This document shows positions 29,901-37,897 of a DNA stretch of 64,000 bases, in pieces (positions within the stretch are counted from its first letter, which is position 1; every line of letters starts with the position of its first letter). Position numbers and translations under genes: made by a program. Source of the DNA: Gyrodactylus bullatarudis. Taxonomy: Eukaryota; Platyhelminthes; Monogenea; Gyrodactylidea; Gyrodactylidae. A model generated the notes under the pieces. That model had not been told where the DNA came from. It saw nothing but the letters and a program-made list of their open reading frames with translations, and made no database searches. The DNA lies in the NCBI GenBank assembly GCA_012064415.1, contig SSNU01000295.1, positions 62,001 to 126,000 of the forward strand, given 5' to 3'.

Positions 29901-32900
29901 AATCACTGGTACCGTTTTTACTGCTAGACGAAACATTATCGATTTGATCAATGAGGAGGTCTGACATTGGATTTATTTTGAGGTTGTACATCCAGGATAT
30001 TTCCTAGAGAGATGTATATATTTTCGGGTGAAATTATTTGAAATTCGAGGAAAAAAACTTGTTTGCTATTTCTTCAGTAAATAAAAAGATATACCGTTCA
30101 GTTGAAAGGATTACGAACTCTGTTGTTGGCACATCCCTTTTCCCTGATTTTCAGGTATTTTTAAGCATTTCAGGTATAAAAATCAAGCCGGTGTAAAAGT
30201 CTGATGAAAAATAGTGAGAATTCACTTGTCTTATAAGAAATTACAAGGTCGAATTAGCTTATCTTTCTCACTTATTTAAACTTCTAATCATTTATTTTCT
30301 GATGAATAGAAGGTGATCTGAATGTTTATGGGATAAATCAGAAACGGATTTGGAAAAAAAATCATTAATAACAATTATTTAATGTAATTTATGAAGTGTA
30401 AAATTTATCTAATTAAATATATTATTTTTATTCATCTATCAATGTAGGCCTTTTTATTCAATTGAGTAAACAAGGGATTTCGATGAAATTCTAAGCAAAT
30501 TGGAAATAGGATATTTATCAAAGGTTTTTCGTATCGAATTTTTCTTTTATCTTCTCTAAGTTTAGGTAATCCAGATGATCAGGAGAAATCAATGAAAGAT
30601 GCCTAACTTTACTACTACCTAAAAACAAAGTCAATTCAAAAAATGGCAGAAATTTCAAGATTTCTATGATATTTAAGGAGAGTTGCTCCTTTGTTACTCT
30701 GATTAATGATGCATATTCCATGAACTTTCTGATCAATGGGAGCTCTTATGCCACTATTGTGTAGCAATTTTGCATACAAAGTTAAAGGGCAAGATATGAT
30801 AACTGAAAAAAATTAAACTAACTTTTATAGTCAATAGGAATATAGGCCAGTTTTCACAGAGGCTTTCTCCATGATTCAAGACCGTGTCGAGTATTGCTTT
30901 GGCTACTTGAAGATGTTTGAAGGTCAAGATGAGATTTCCGTTATTGCCTGAAAATATTGAATAGTAGCTAATAAGTCATTCGAGGAACTACTCAAAATGT
31001 AATATGCAGTTATCATTTCAGTTTAGTTTTGTTCAGGAATTTTAAATAAATCTATCTTCCTCATCTTTAAGAAAGAGAGAAGTCAATCAATTAATAAATT
31101 TTATGGATTTTTCCCAACAACTAGACAGGCTAATAGCGCACGCAAGCATCAAATATATTGAGAAAAGTATTCTAATTCTCTTTAGGAATCCTGGAATGGG
31201 ATTTGAAAAATGAGTCAGATGAAGTTAACCAAAACCCGTGTACTTGGGGCGCAATGGAAATGTGAAATCTCTGATACTAGACTGAGAACTAAAACGAGTG
31301 CCTAACCATCAAATTTGATAATTTGGCAATAAATTGGAAAAACTGATTATTTGAATGTCAAAAAGTAGGACAAAACTGAAAACATAACTCCTAAAACATA
31401 CTAAAAACATACATGTACTAAATATTATTTTGTATCTCTACTATGGAGTATATAGATATAAAATATAAAAGAAGAATTCAGTTGGAGCAAAGATGAATTT
31501 TTCGAAATCAAAAATTCTTTCTAGTAAAATTTGAAGAGCAGATGTTATACCGATGATCAAACAAGCTTGTCTTCACTCAAGTTATCTGAACACATTTCTC
31601 GTTCTTGAACAAAATAATGATGTAGAACCAATATTGAACATAAGAAAATCTCATTAAGGGAGGAAGTTAAGCAAGAAAACGTATTAAACTTTCTAATCAC
31701 AAAATTTTACGAGTAGATCTGTTGATAAAAGATGACTAATCGAAATCTTTCATTGAGAAACATTCGGGTAAAAGCTGAAGATGACGTTGAGGACTTGACA
31801 CGAATATACTGTTTAAGTGATACTCATTGAATTCTACAAAAATGTTATTTAGAACCACGTAAGGTCACGAGTCTCACTGAGTACAACAAAGTTATTTACT
31901 TATAAAAATGCAAATATGGCTCTTCAAATTGAGTCATTATAGGTAACGAAAACAGTAAGGTCTGTGAGGGCAAGAATCAAAGAACATAAGAGAGTTGTCA
32001 ACAAAGGATCATCGGTTCAGGAGAACATTGCCAAGAAAGATCAAACTACTGATGTGAGCCGTTTCAGCATTTTGTATCAAGCCAATCTTAGGTCCATCAA
32101 AGAAGAGGTCTTGAACATAGCGGATTCGAACTTAATCACGAAATTGAAGCCTGATTTATGTCAACAAAGGAAAAAACTGGTTCATAAAGAAACAGAATTG
32201 GTAAAACTAATTAATTTTTATGATAATAAACTGATTTTTTGTTCTGCTTAAATATCTGAAAACAGGAAAATTTTGATCAGAAGGAAGAAACAAATTAGCA
32301 ATCAGTGGAAACTATGTATCTATCAAATTAACAACAGATGTCAGCTACAAAAACAGTTGAGGAGAATGCACACTCAAAGAAGTCAACAGTAACTGATAAT
32401 CAAACTATTTCTCAACCAGTAGTTTTCTATTTCAAACCCATAAATGCAAACCCTGCAAATAGGAAACAAAGGACGAAAAGTAAAAGACATAATGGACAAT
32501 TACAAGTGAACTCTTTCTTATATAAAGATAATTGTAATCTAATGTGAAAATGATATTCCAAAGATAAAAGCTTTATAAATAGTAGTTATTAACTACGTAT
32601 TCACTAATCTTCTAATTCTCTTAATGAGTTGCTCATTAAAATTCGATATGATTAGATCGATGCATATTTTTTTTTAATAATAGAATCTACTTTTAAGTAG
32701 AAATATAAAAAACTTACCTAAAGATCCTGAATAAGCAATGCTGTTGCTCTGAACGACTCCTTTTGAATTTTGTTGAGATGCATTTGTTTGAGGATTTTGA
32801 GAATTCTTCTGAATTACCAGGGCAATACAACTTCGTTCGTAGGATTCTTCTTGTGATGCGGCTGATGACTGACTTGCCAGTAAACCTTTGAGAGCTGAAT

Positions 32901-35900
32901 TTAAAATGATAATTTAGCAGATAAATATTTGATACTTGACGAGATTACTTACCTGAACTAGATCCCATGTTGTAATTGTATGGAAGACATGATTTGCACA
33001 AGAGTGTTGAAAAGGCTTCTCTTACTGTTGTCAAAGAGAGACGACCAGCCAAGACAACAAGAGTGCTTATCGACTGAAGGATGCATTCTGTTGCTTCATT
33101 GGATGCACTAGAAAAAATATCGAAATTATCATCTCTAAGCAGACTTTAAAAATAAGATTATTGATAAGATGTTGGAAATCAAATCTTAATTTTTTCATTC
33201 TTTTGAGCTTTAAGCTGAAATTTTTATTGATATGGAAGGGCGAGGATGCTAAACCTCATTATCTTTTAGGAATTGAATTTTGATTTCATGCTTATTTTCG
33301 CTACTTGAAAATCAATGAAATTTCGATAATTCAAGATAACGATATTCGGCATTCATGTCTAATTTTGATTCTAAACATTTCCTTGTTATTATCATTATTA
33401 GAAAAGAGGCTAATCGAAATTAGAAGAAATTACCTTGCATCAAGAAGTAATGATAGTACAGCCAATAGGGGACACCAAGTGACGTTCAACATTTTTTTAT
33501 TAACCTCTTCGTTTGGAACATTCTTTGCATCGTTAGATTCGTGCGAGGGGATTGGCTCAGACTGGGAAATTTCAACAATGATCTTCATACTAGAAACAAT
33601 TTCAATCACAGATAAATAGCCCATTGATAAACAGTAACCTTCGGGTGGAGCAGGCGGTTCAATTGTATCGTAATTGTCGTAGCTAAATATTTAAGAGATT
33701 TAAAAATTTACAAAAAGTTTATTTTTTGTCAAATACATATCTACTACCAAGTAATTATGGGAATAATTGGGAATAAATTTCAAGTGGTAAAAATAATCAA
33801 GAAGTGGGATCAATGAAGAAGGAGTAACATTTGTAAAGTAAAGTAAACTCTTTGTTTTCTTTATAAATAGTAATATTTATAATACTTTTGAGCATATCTG
33901 TTATTAATACACCGCTCCCAATGTCTCCCTTTTTCAGTTGAAAAGCTATATTAAAAATAATAAATGTAGATTAATGTCTCAAGATTAGTTCTTTAGACAG
34001 TATCAAATTAATGTAGGTCACAAAAATAGATGATTGAATAAAATGAAAAATATTCATTATTCATTAGCCTTAATTTTAGATTCATTAGTCAGCTTAATGT
34101 ATGTATAACCTTTCTTCACTTTTATTGGTTGAAAATGTTAGGTATGAGTTTTATGATACACGCGTGTTTAATCAGTGTATATGATGTGTGAAACGGACAA
34201 TGTGGGCAAGTATATCAAGATTCAATGAGTGGTTTAATGCTTTAATAATATCTATGATACATGAATATAGAAAAGCCTTTCACAGTTATAGGGAAAAATA
34301 TAGGTGTTTGACAGTTAGAATGGAGCAATTCAAAGTGAATAAACTCAACTGTCAATCGATAGTTTGACTATTCTATTGATTATTCTCAACTATGTCACAA
34401 ATAACTGTAAATGGTGAACAAATTTTTTCTTAATTGAAAGGGAACACTGCATTGAGAGAAGTACGCAATGTTTTCAAAACTTGTCCCTGAAAAAATAGCG
34501 ATCGAAAATATTTTTTTAAAAATAAGGATAGGAAGAATATCCTAAATGAAATTCAAGTTTTTTTTCAATATATGAATAATAGTCTTACATGGAAAAATTC
34601 TACTTAATGATATTTTCCACTTTTGTATAGAACTTTTCGGTGGTTTCAGATATTTGTATGTGCTTCTTAAAAAATTATAATAATTTTCGAGAATTTAATG
34701 AAATTACAAATGTAAAACTCTTCAAATTTTACTATGATCAGATTAGAAATAACGAATTTAAAATGAAAAATTTTCTGATGGGTTATTGTGATAAAGCATT
34801 CTATATTAAAGCTTTAAATATAAAAATCAAAAATAGAAGATTTTGCGAAGTTCATCCTCTGTCGGAACTTTTCAAGTTTCAAAGCAAAATTATCATAAAT
34901 GATTAATTTCATTATTTTTTTTGAGATTTAATCTAATAGAATCATAATGAATTTAGGCAAATGTAAATTTTCATAAAAAAATACTAGGATCAACATTCGA
35001 ATTATCACCCCTTGGTCGCGACAATGATCTTCTTTACGCGTGGCTCATAAGAGACAAAATCCTACTTGTTTATTTTCATTTCTACCAGATCAAAGAAAAA
35101 GACCATTATTGCAATAATTCATTAATAAATTCTAATTACCAATTGTCAACTACTTTATTCTTCAATCTGATTGGACGAAAGTGATAGGAATAAGTTTATT
35201 TCGTCTTTGATGAGCCACATAGAAAATTATAATTTATAATTATCGTCAAAATTTAAATATTGATCAATTTTTGATAAATCTTATTACAAAGATGATTTTT
35301 GATTATTTTTCTCTAAAATCGTAATATTCTTGACATAAACAGATTAGATAGAACCTCAACATGCAACAGTGTGAATCAGAAATAGAATTCATTTGAAAAT
35401 TTCGCCATTTTCGAATTTATAAATGGGAATTAGATTTTTCTTTTTTAACATACTTGAGCATTTTGCTATGATCCCTAGAATATTTATTCGGTTATGTAAT
35501 TAAAATATAATTAATAATTTCTTTGAATAAAATATTCTTAATCCAACTGTATCTGAATTTCACACCATCATAGAGATTATGGGTAAGACTTTGAATTTTT
35601 TCATTTTTCTAAAATTAATCAAGACGTGCTAAAAATTGAGAAAGGGAGGGCCAAATTCGTCCAATGATTATGAAGAAAACAGTAAAAATTAAAAGGTTTT
35701 AAAAAGTTTTATCAAAAATTCTAAGCAGAAAAAAAGTGATATGTTCTTGGAAGTGTTGCACGGAGGTGTGCTTTAGATAATTTTATAGTTTAATAAAATT
35801 TCTACCTCTACTCATTTGGGAAATGTGTGACCCTTCATGTTGCAAATTTCATGCTATGGGATCTATGATCAATTTAGTTATTTCACTGACATGTTTCAGT

Positions 35901-37770
35901 TGAAATTATTGTAAACTGAAAATGGAGCCAAGGGACGCAAAGGAACCCTTCATTAATAAATTTCAGCTGACAAAATATCCTCAAATACAGTATATTCTAA
36001 TGAATATAACCTAATAATAATACTTACAGTGAACTCTTTGGATTAAGATAAATGGGATAAGTGGAACCACGATAGATGAAACATGGAGAACCATTCGGAC
36101 CATACCCAGAGGCTGTGATAAATGATAATTTTATTAGTTCAGGTGTTAAACAGTTTACATGAAAATATTATTGATTTTAATTTGGAATAATAACATTTTT
36201 GGAGATTATATAGACAAATCAATATATATTATATATTTATAATTATACATGGTTTGTGTGTGTAACTATTAAACTCACTTGAAATAGGCGATTGTTGAGA
36301 ATTATTCAATAGATTATTTTTCACATAACTCGATAGGACTGATACGATACTCTCAAAGATACCACGATTATCCTCGTTAATGTCATAATGAAGACATATT
36401 GTCCTAAAAGGATATTATTAAAACATGAAATCATACTTGAGAATTTTTGGTTGTATAGCAATCTTGTAGATAATATCCAAGGCTAGAGCTCTCTGCCAGG
36501 GTATTTGTTCCACATCAACCAACTTCAACAATGTAGTTATAAAGATTTCGCATTCAGTTTTCTAGAGATTAAAGAGAAGATTTATTAAAAACTGTTATCT
36601 TACCATCATTAGAAAATATCTACTGATGAGAGTGTAGACAAGATGAAGAATTCGAACGCAGACTGGAAACGAAGCTGACCCATTGCCAATATCCGAATTA
36701 TTTGCATATAATGGCTGATTGTTATTAGTTGAAGACGAACTATTTGGGGATATTGTCATGTTCTTGAATTTGAATGTTAAGGAGAACATTCTTATGACGA
36801 TTGGGCAAACCTTTTCTTGCAACATTTTTGAGAAATCTTCCCTCTGTGAAATTTACAAGATCATTTATTGAACGAGAAAATAGTATCGAAATTATGAGTA
36901 TGGGCAAGATTTTTAATTAATTGAATCACTAACCTGTAAGAAAACCTGTGAATAATTTATGATTATGTGATCAATAACTTCAATAGCAAGAAGTTTAGAC
37001 ATTTCTGTTATTCCAGTAAACCAAACAGGAGGCTCCCCATTTAAAAGTAGACATATATCTTCAAATAAAAGATATGCATCCCTCAGATGGGTCTTATTAT
37101 TCACTAGATCTTCATCTGAGCTGTTTTTATCAATTCCATCTTGATGAGACTTCAATGCACGGTCAAAGACAGCGCAAGCACATTGTCTTGTGGCAGCAGC
37201 AGCTGTATTAGATATGGATTTAACTTTGGATAAATTTAATCTAAGACAAATTGTTATGGCACGAGCAAGGCTGTTCTCTTTAGTGCTGAATGGATTTGTA
37301 ACTAGTAGAAGAATTGTCTGAAGAACTCTTAATTCCTCTATATTTTGATTGATTAATTCCCATGAGTTGTCGATTAGAACTTCGGACATTTTCTATAATT
37401 GAATAAAATGATATAGTTACTTCGCTGACCGCTTTGTATTGAATAAACTTTTGCAGGGTTCCGAATGAAATACTAATAATCTTAGGATTATTTGTTGTTA
37501 AGCCATCGAGAAATGGTTCAGACAGAGAAAAGTTATCCTTGATAGCTCCTTAAAATAAAATATCAATTAAAATTACTCGTTTTCATATCTGACTCATTAT
37601 TGATGATTTCTTTTACTATTTTAACTTGAGCCTCAGCTTTCTAAAGTTGTTACTGAAATAAAAGTTACATCTTTAATAGGAAGAAATTTTCTCTTAGTTT
37701 CATATATTAGATTTCGGTAGTCTTGAATTAGCGATTCGTAAAATTTCATCCATCCTGCTGTCGTATCCAT
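2810..37770 (-). CDS. MON2: MON2 homolog (Golgi/endosome Arf-GEF-related scaffold), 16 exons, 3' end off window
   Basis: MON2 is a large HEAT-repeat protein related to the DCB-HUS parts of Sec7-type Arf-GEFs. It acts at the trans-Golgi and endosomes in retrograde traffic with Dopey and the flippase. Exons in transcription order: 37770-37669, 37640-37577, 37548-37421, 37392-36934, 36843-36604, 36561-36437, 36403-36279, 36112-36028, 33682-33434, 33107-32953, 32894-32718, 30947-30823, 30003-29777, 29597-29510, 26300-26199, 2920-2810. Every junction is GT-AG and every phase agrees with the next exon, which is strong support. Conserved landmarks appear in the order known for the family: RKFLPIKD, PFLDGLTTNNPKI, EELRVLQT, TAAAATRQ, EKVCPIVIRMFS, KTECEIF, PPEGY, LLAVLSLLLDAS, LTFKHLQ, KEPTHFALAKILE. 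About 770 residues are covered; the rest lies left of the window. The start Met gives a normal N-terminus. Confidence 0.93.
3040..3470. repeat. foldback-family internal region, both arms, degenerate
   Basis: The left part has TTTGGCGCTAAAATCTC and CAGGATTAGACAAGAAA. The right part has the reverse complements (TTCTTGTCTGATTCTGATCC, TTCAAAGTTCAAAAAATAG), with the central TTTTCACTACTT motif between. This is the same arrangement as the complete copies at 42363-43213 and 61334-62011. Terminal sequences are not clear. Confidence 0.6.
3675..3693. repeat. (GA)n microsatellite
   Basis: An uninterrupted GAGA run upstream of the GPCR gene. No other feature is tied to it. Confidence 0.8.
4246..5460 (+). 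CDS. rhodopsin-class neuropeptide GPCR, myosuppressin/FMRFamide receptor-like, intronless
   Basis: A 404-residue seven-transmembrane receptor for an unknown, probably peptide, ligand at the plasma membrane. Approximate segments: TM1 26-46, TM2 56-79, TM3 92-119, TM4 136-158, TM5 194-223, TM6 258-284, TM7 298-317. Class A marks: N38 in TM1, D65 in SIADM of TM2, R120 in FRC (the DRY position reduced to F-R-C), and NSACTFFLY at 308-316, which replaces NPxxY. HRTTIMLIF at 256-264 and EAPQGVITILS at 273-283 recall the dromyosuppressin-receptor/sex-peptide-receptor family (RTTRMLL, EFPQGI). N-glycosylation sequons lie at N3, N18, N170 and N175. Extracellular loop 2 (about 160-193) has no cysteine, so the usual TM3-ECL2 disulfide seems absent. 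The first ATG of the frame is used. The gene has no intron and lies inside a MON2 intron on the opposite strand. The family call is firm, the subfamily tentative. Confidence 0.93.
   Translation: MSNGSFNAYAFAEWIDLNYSPYHGKIQLCVCSIGLTLNIISIIVFLRKEMKSQTNSILLGISIADMLTMVIYLVYDIFCMLEFKDGCNYFSCIVIAVCMSLIIGCHSTATLLTVFLAAFRCLVLYKTSQKSLPKNLVNIGLGVSTVFGILMSLPNFGIVDISLNTARIENGTQGNETNNYMYSLETKSKTLEQIYFMVYGAIIKLISCALIIVFTIIIVIILFQTKKRQLALCNRNGTETTKLAQEKLKKKMRQSHRTTIMLIFITISFAISEAPQGVITILSVTNEDFMNNFYVKSGSFLDIIIILNSACTFFLYCAMSEQFKDNFKKIFLPCIKPRETNASGERKTNLVDKKNTRHNMKLVDNLVDSKETIQLNNVRKEVNENGYLLINPNADQNSIMSIDI
5574..5598. repeat. (ATT)n microsatellite
   Basis: About eight ATT units just downstream of the GPCR stop codon. 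A (CTT)n run follows near 5729-5747. Confidence 0.8.
6679..6997. repeat. foldback/MITE copy, short form, TA-flanked
   Basis: The left end reads AAGCTAGTTGACATGAAAAT after TA; the right end reads TTCATGTCAATTAGGTG before TA. The end sequences are inverted relatives of each other and match the foldback family at 42363, 43340 and 61334. A related half copy lies at 22433-22613, sharing CATAAGTTGTGGAAA and ACCAAAATTAG. Confidence 0.65.
9653..9910. repeat. dispersed repeat, copy 1 (second copy at 54679-54969)
   Basis: From TTTTGATTGGACCCACAAGG to AGATAGACCAATA this stretch runs parallel to 54679-54969, sharing ACGACATGTGTTTGAAATAT, TTGTGTGAGTCCAA, AAGTGATGAATTATA and TTACTCTAATAATTCT. The copies have diverged by substitutions and small indels. 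In the second copy the beginning of the repeat is one arm of a larger inverted repeat. Confidence 0.75.
10322..10340. repeat. (AAT)n microsatellite
   Basis: Six AAT units. No associated gene. Confidence 0.8.
10730..11338. mobile_element. 609-bp palindromic MITE-like element with iterated GCTAATTCGTACT motif
   Basis: The ends are GTAGCTAATTCGTACTTAAG on the left and TTCAGTACAAATTAGCTAC on the right. The arms continue inward as complements for roughly 200 bp: GACCAAGTGTATGCTTAA pairs with TTAAGCATACACTTGGTC, and AAGATTCGTATCTTTTATGC pairs with GCATAAAAGATACGAATCTT. GCTAATTCGTACTGAAA-type motifs recur three times in each arm. No coding capacity is seen. It is probably a non-autonomous DNA transposon; the target duplication is unclear. 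Confidence 0.75.
12373..12450 (+). repeat. tRNA-like sequence, probable SINE head or tRNA pseudogene
   Basis: TGGTGTAGTGG at 12379-12389 is a good RNA polymerase III A box and CGAGTTCAAGT at 12431-12441 is a B-box-like match at normal spacing. A clean cloverleaf with paired acceptor stem is not evident, so a functional tRNA is unlikely. A CTGATGATG...GTATATTTGG motif shared with other retroelement tails follows at 12505-12543. Confidence 0.5.
12503..12545 (+). repeat. retroelement tail motif, copy 1
   Basis: CCACTGATGATGCTCTGAGA followed by GATGTATATTTGGTTT. Related copies occur at 16722-16760, 50352-50388 and 59727-59766 (plus) and near 61118-61155 (minus). Confidence 0.55.
16310..16790 (+). 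pseudogene. GIY-YIG-like 3' fragment of a Penelope-like retroelement
   Basis: In frame with the open stretch 16383-16748 and extending upstream without a start codon, the peptide reads RTRTKEHLSKNTSVHEHLTD, then ADYSNFSVFY, then WIKEKFFINTIKPDLCVQKN. The pattern R...EH...(E)H and E...I...KPDLC is that of the GIY-YIG endonuclease region found at the C-terminus of many Penelope-like reverse transcriptases. The following hydrophobic stretch is probably untranslated tail: the same DNA (GTGTTTTTTCAGCTTGCATT) recurs at 50230-50300 and, inverted, near 61250-61280. No reverse transcriptase domain is present. It is a truncated 3' end. Confidence 0.55.
17406..18045. mobile_element. inverted-repeat element with subterminal TGTAGTCAAAA iterons
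   Basis: The left end AGTCAAATACATTTTTGACT and right end TGTAGTCAAAAATGTAATTG are inverted copies. The arms stay complementary for about 150-200 bp (CATTTATTTGACTACAGTTA pairs with TAACTGTAGTCAAATAAATG). TGTAGTCAAA-type units occur about five times in the right arm and as complements in the left. The interior (about 17560-17840) shows no coding sequence. It is a non-autonomous DNA transposon of unknown superfamily. Confidence 0.75.
18075..18145. repeat. half copy of the hairpin repeat seen at 63653-63828
   Basis: It contains AGTAGATTTAATTGGAAAAT and ACCAACCCTGTTCCAAAGAG, matching one arm of the element at 63653-63828. The opposite arm is missing. Confidence 0.6.
21043..21213 (+). CDS. 56-codon open frame of unknown function, possibly a gene fragment
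   Basis: The frame starts ATGTCGGAG and encodes a polar peptide with LELKCKFLHFHHDTVHEIVD. The spacing of hydrophobic residues around DT..EIV faintly recalls the CCT/PF2-like domain of WNK and OSR1 kinases (F.F...DT...IA.EM), but the match is short and I would not name it. It ends in a TGA and no neighbouring exon with the same character was found. It lies antisense within the large MON2 intron. It may be a pseudogene remnant or chance. Confidence 0.2.
   Translation: MSENLLERIFYLRTGKQDLELKCKFLHFHHDTVHEIVDNLAMNNTDDSMSIDNIFF
22433..22613. repeat. foldback-family half copy
   Basis: CTAATTGACATGAAGATGAG through ACCAAAATTAGGCCG runs parallel to 6690-6850, the short foldback copy. The right half is absent. 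Confidence 0.55.
22846..24120 (-). pseudogene. piggyBac transposase, broken (gap, lost catalytic Asp, frameshift)
   Basis: The reading starts at MNYNKDVQELFSRA (ATG at 24118-24120) with an acidic N-terminus ending DPELDEDTPI at the gap. After the gap it resumes with PDDTGSKPEIIEYYNSTKG. The intact relative reads KGGVDTLD here, whereas this copy goes from KG straight to TLDQL, losing three codons including the third catalytic Asp. It then reads VGNYSCNRST and RWPLKIFFNIIDLAGYNSYV. A frameshift follows near AACACAAAAAACATTC, since the continuing SRREFLKTLSIQLM is in another frame. The Cys-rich C-terminus (CGLCSRAGDRK, CGKC, CKEH, CPNC) ends at 22846. It cannot encode an active enzyme as read. 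Confidence 0.88.
23294..23967. other. assembly gap (674 N)
   Basis: A run of N inside the piggyBac transposase. By comparison with the intact copy about 330 codons (about 1 kb) should lie here, so either the gap size is an estimate or this copy has an internal deletion. Confidence 0.99.
26199..26300 (-). CDS. MON2: MON2 exon 15
   Basis: A 34-codon exon in phase 0 at both ends, reading EPTHFALAKILEIGLSTIDR and then LDLWWPKVMHDLYD. It is a close match to the MON2 segment EPSLFAVAKLLETGL...WRPL. The upstream intron is 3.2 kb (26301-29509), the downstream intron 23.3 kb. Confidence 0.92.
28290..28720. repeat. foldback-family arm, degenerate, in MON2 intron 14
   Basis: TTTGAGTTGGCGTCAAAGAT, GATTTTGAAGTGAGAATAAG and TGAAATTTCGATAAATCAAG follow the order of motifs in the left arm of the complete foldback copies. 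The right arm is not recognisable. The rest of intron 26301-29509 shows nothing I can name. Confidence 0.5.
29510..30003 (-). CDS. MON2: MON2 exons 13-14
   Basis: Exons 29777-30003 and 29510-29597 are separated by a 179-nt intron. Exon 13 encodes EISWMYNLKINP, an S/N-rich linker, then AAEVPILTNMLGKIFRLG, which corresponds to the MON2 segment DLPVISNILSRLFE. Exon 14 encodes KWSDPTLINIIEGLCEMLND and ends in FRK. The split Lys codon (AA|G) at the junction closes in frame, and exon 14 ends in phase 0 directly before the conserved KEP motif of exon 15. Confidence 0.9.
30823..30947 (-). CDS. MON2: MON2 exon 12
   Basis: It starts with two bases completing a Gly codon from exon 11 and ends in phase 0 before a GTTAGT donor. 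It encodes NNGNLILTFKHLQVAKAILD followed by a segment ending ENWPIFLLTIK, matching the family segment LTSKNIQ...LLNLAHCHG...W.LVL. It lies between introns of 1,770 nt (30948-32717) and 819 nt (30004-30822). Confidence 0.88.
31945..32254 (+). pseudogene. second GIY-YIG-like Penelope fragment
   Basis: The open stretch reads TVRSVRARIKEHKRVVNKGS, SRFSILYQANLRSIKEEVLN and ITKLKPDLCQQ. It has the same R..EH / E..I..KPDLC layout as 16310-16560 but is not the same copy. It lies in MON2 intron 11 on the opposite strand. The upstream part (31480-31940) is presumably the same decayed element but has no readable domain. A following open frame, 32338-32547, is not recognisable. Confidence 0.5.
32718..33682 (-). 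CDS. MON2: MON2 exons 9-11
   Basis: Exons 33434-33682, 32953-33107 and 32718-32894, separated by introns of 326 and 58 nt. Exon 9 encodes YDTIEPPAPPEGY and, after an acidic linker, CPLLAVLSLLLDA, both hallmark MON2 segments. Exon 10 continues with SNEATECILQSISTLVVLAG and REAFSTLLCKSCLP. Exon 11 is a low-complexity S/Q/N-rich linker, as expected at this place in the family. The 326-nt intron contains half of a foldback repeat arm (about 33180-33420). Junction phases are 2, 1 and 1 and all close correctly. Confidence 0.9.
33683..36027 (-). other. 2.3-kb MON2 intron, no element recognised
   Basis: GT-AG bounded intron between exons 8 and 9. One plus-strand open frame of 88 codons (34640-34906) is AT-rich with no recognisable domain. 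I see no inverted-repeat element or conserved coding segment. Confidence 0.6.
36028..37770 (-). CDS. MON2: MON2 5' exon cluster (exons 1-8) with ultra-short introns
   Basis: Exons: 37669-37770 (phase 0), 37577-37640, 37421-37548, 36934-37392, 36604-36843, 36437-36561, 36279-36403, 36028-36112. Intervening introns are 28, 28, 28, 90, 42, 33 and 166 nt, all GT-AG. Exon 1 encodes 34 residues ending in KRKFLPIKD; exon 4 (153 codons) carries EELRVLQT and NTAAAATRQ, the DCB-region signature; exon 5 carries EKVCPIVIRMFS followed by an S/N-rich insert; exon 6 has KTECEIF and WQRALALDIIYKIAIQP. Spacing and order match animal MON2. The first in-frame ATG of exon 1 is taken as start because conserved residues follow about 15 codons later. 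Confidence 0.93.
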
Positions 37771-37897
37771 TTTGAGGTTACTTTTTATAAGTGTGAATAA
37801 TTAAAAGTGCTAAAATTTGATTTCATTTTGTTGTTTTGCTAGGTCATCTATTTTGTACAGTTCCACAACTGTAAGATTAAATTATAATTGAGGAAAA
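37771..37897. promoter_or_regulatory. 127-bp divergent promoter region of MON2 and ARF
   Basis: The start codons of MON2 (minus, 37770) and ARF (plus, 37898) are 127 bp apart, so both promoters and 5' UTRs must fit here or overlap. A pyrimidine-rich run ending in TTTTGCTAG at 37842 could be a 5' UTR or spliced-leader acceptor for ARF; that reading is speculative. No clear TATA box at a useful distance was seen. Confidence 0.6.

Noticed and set aside
34640..34906. 88-codon plus-strand open frame in a MON2 intron
   Set aside because: AT-rich composition, no domain, no splice or promoter context; a chance frame is more likely.
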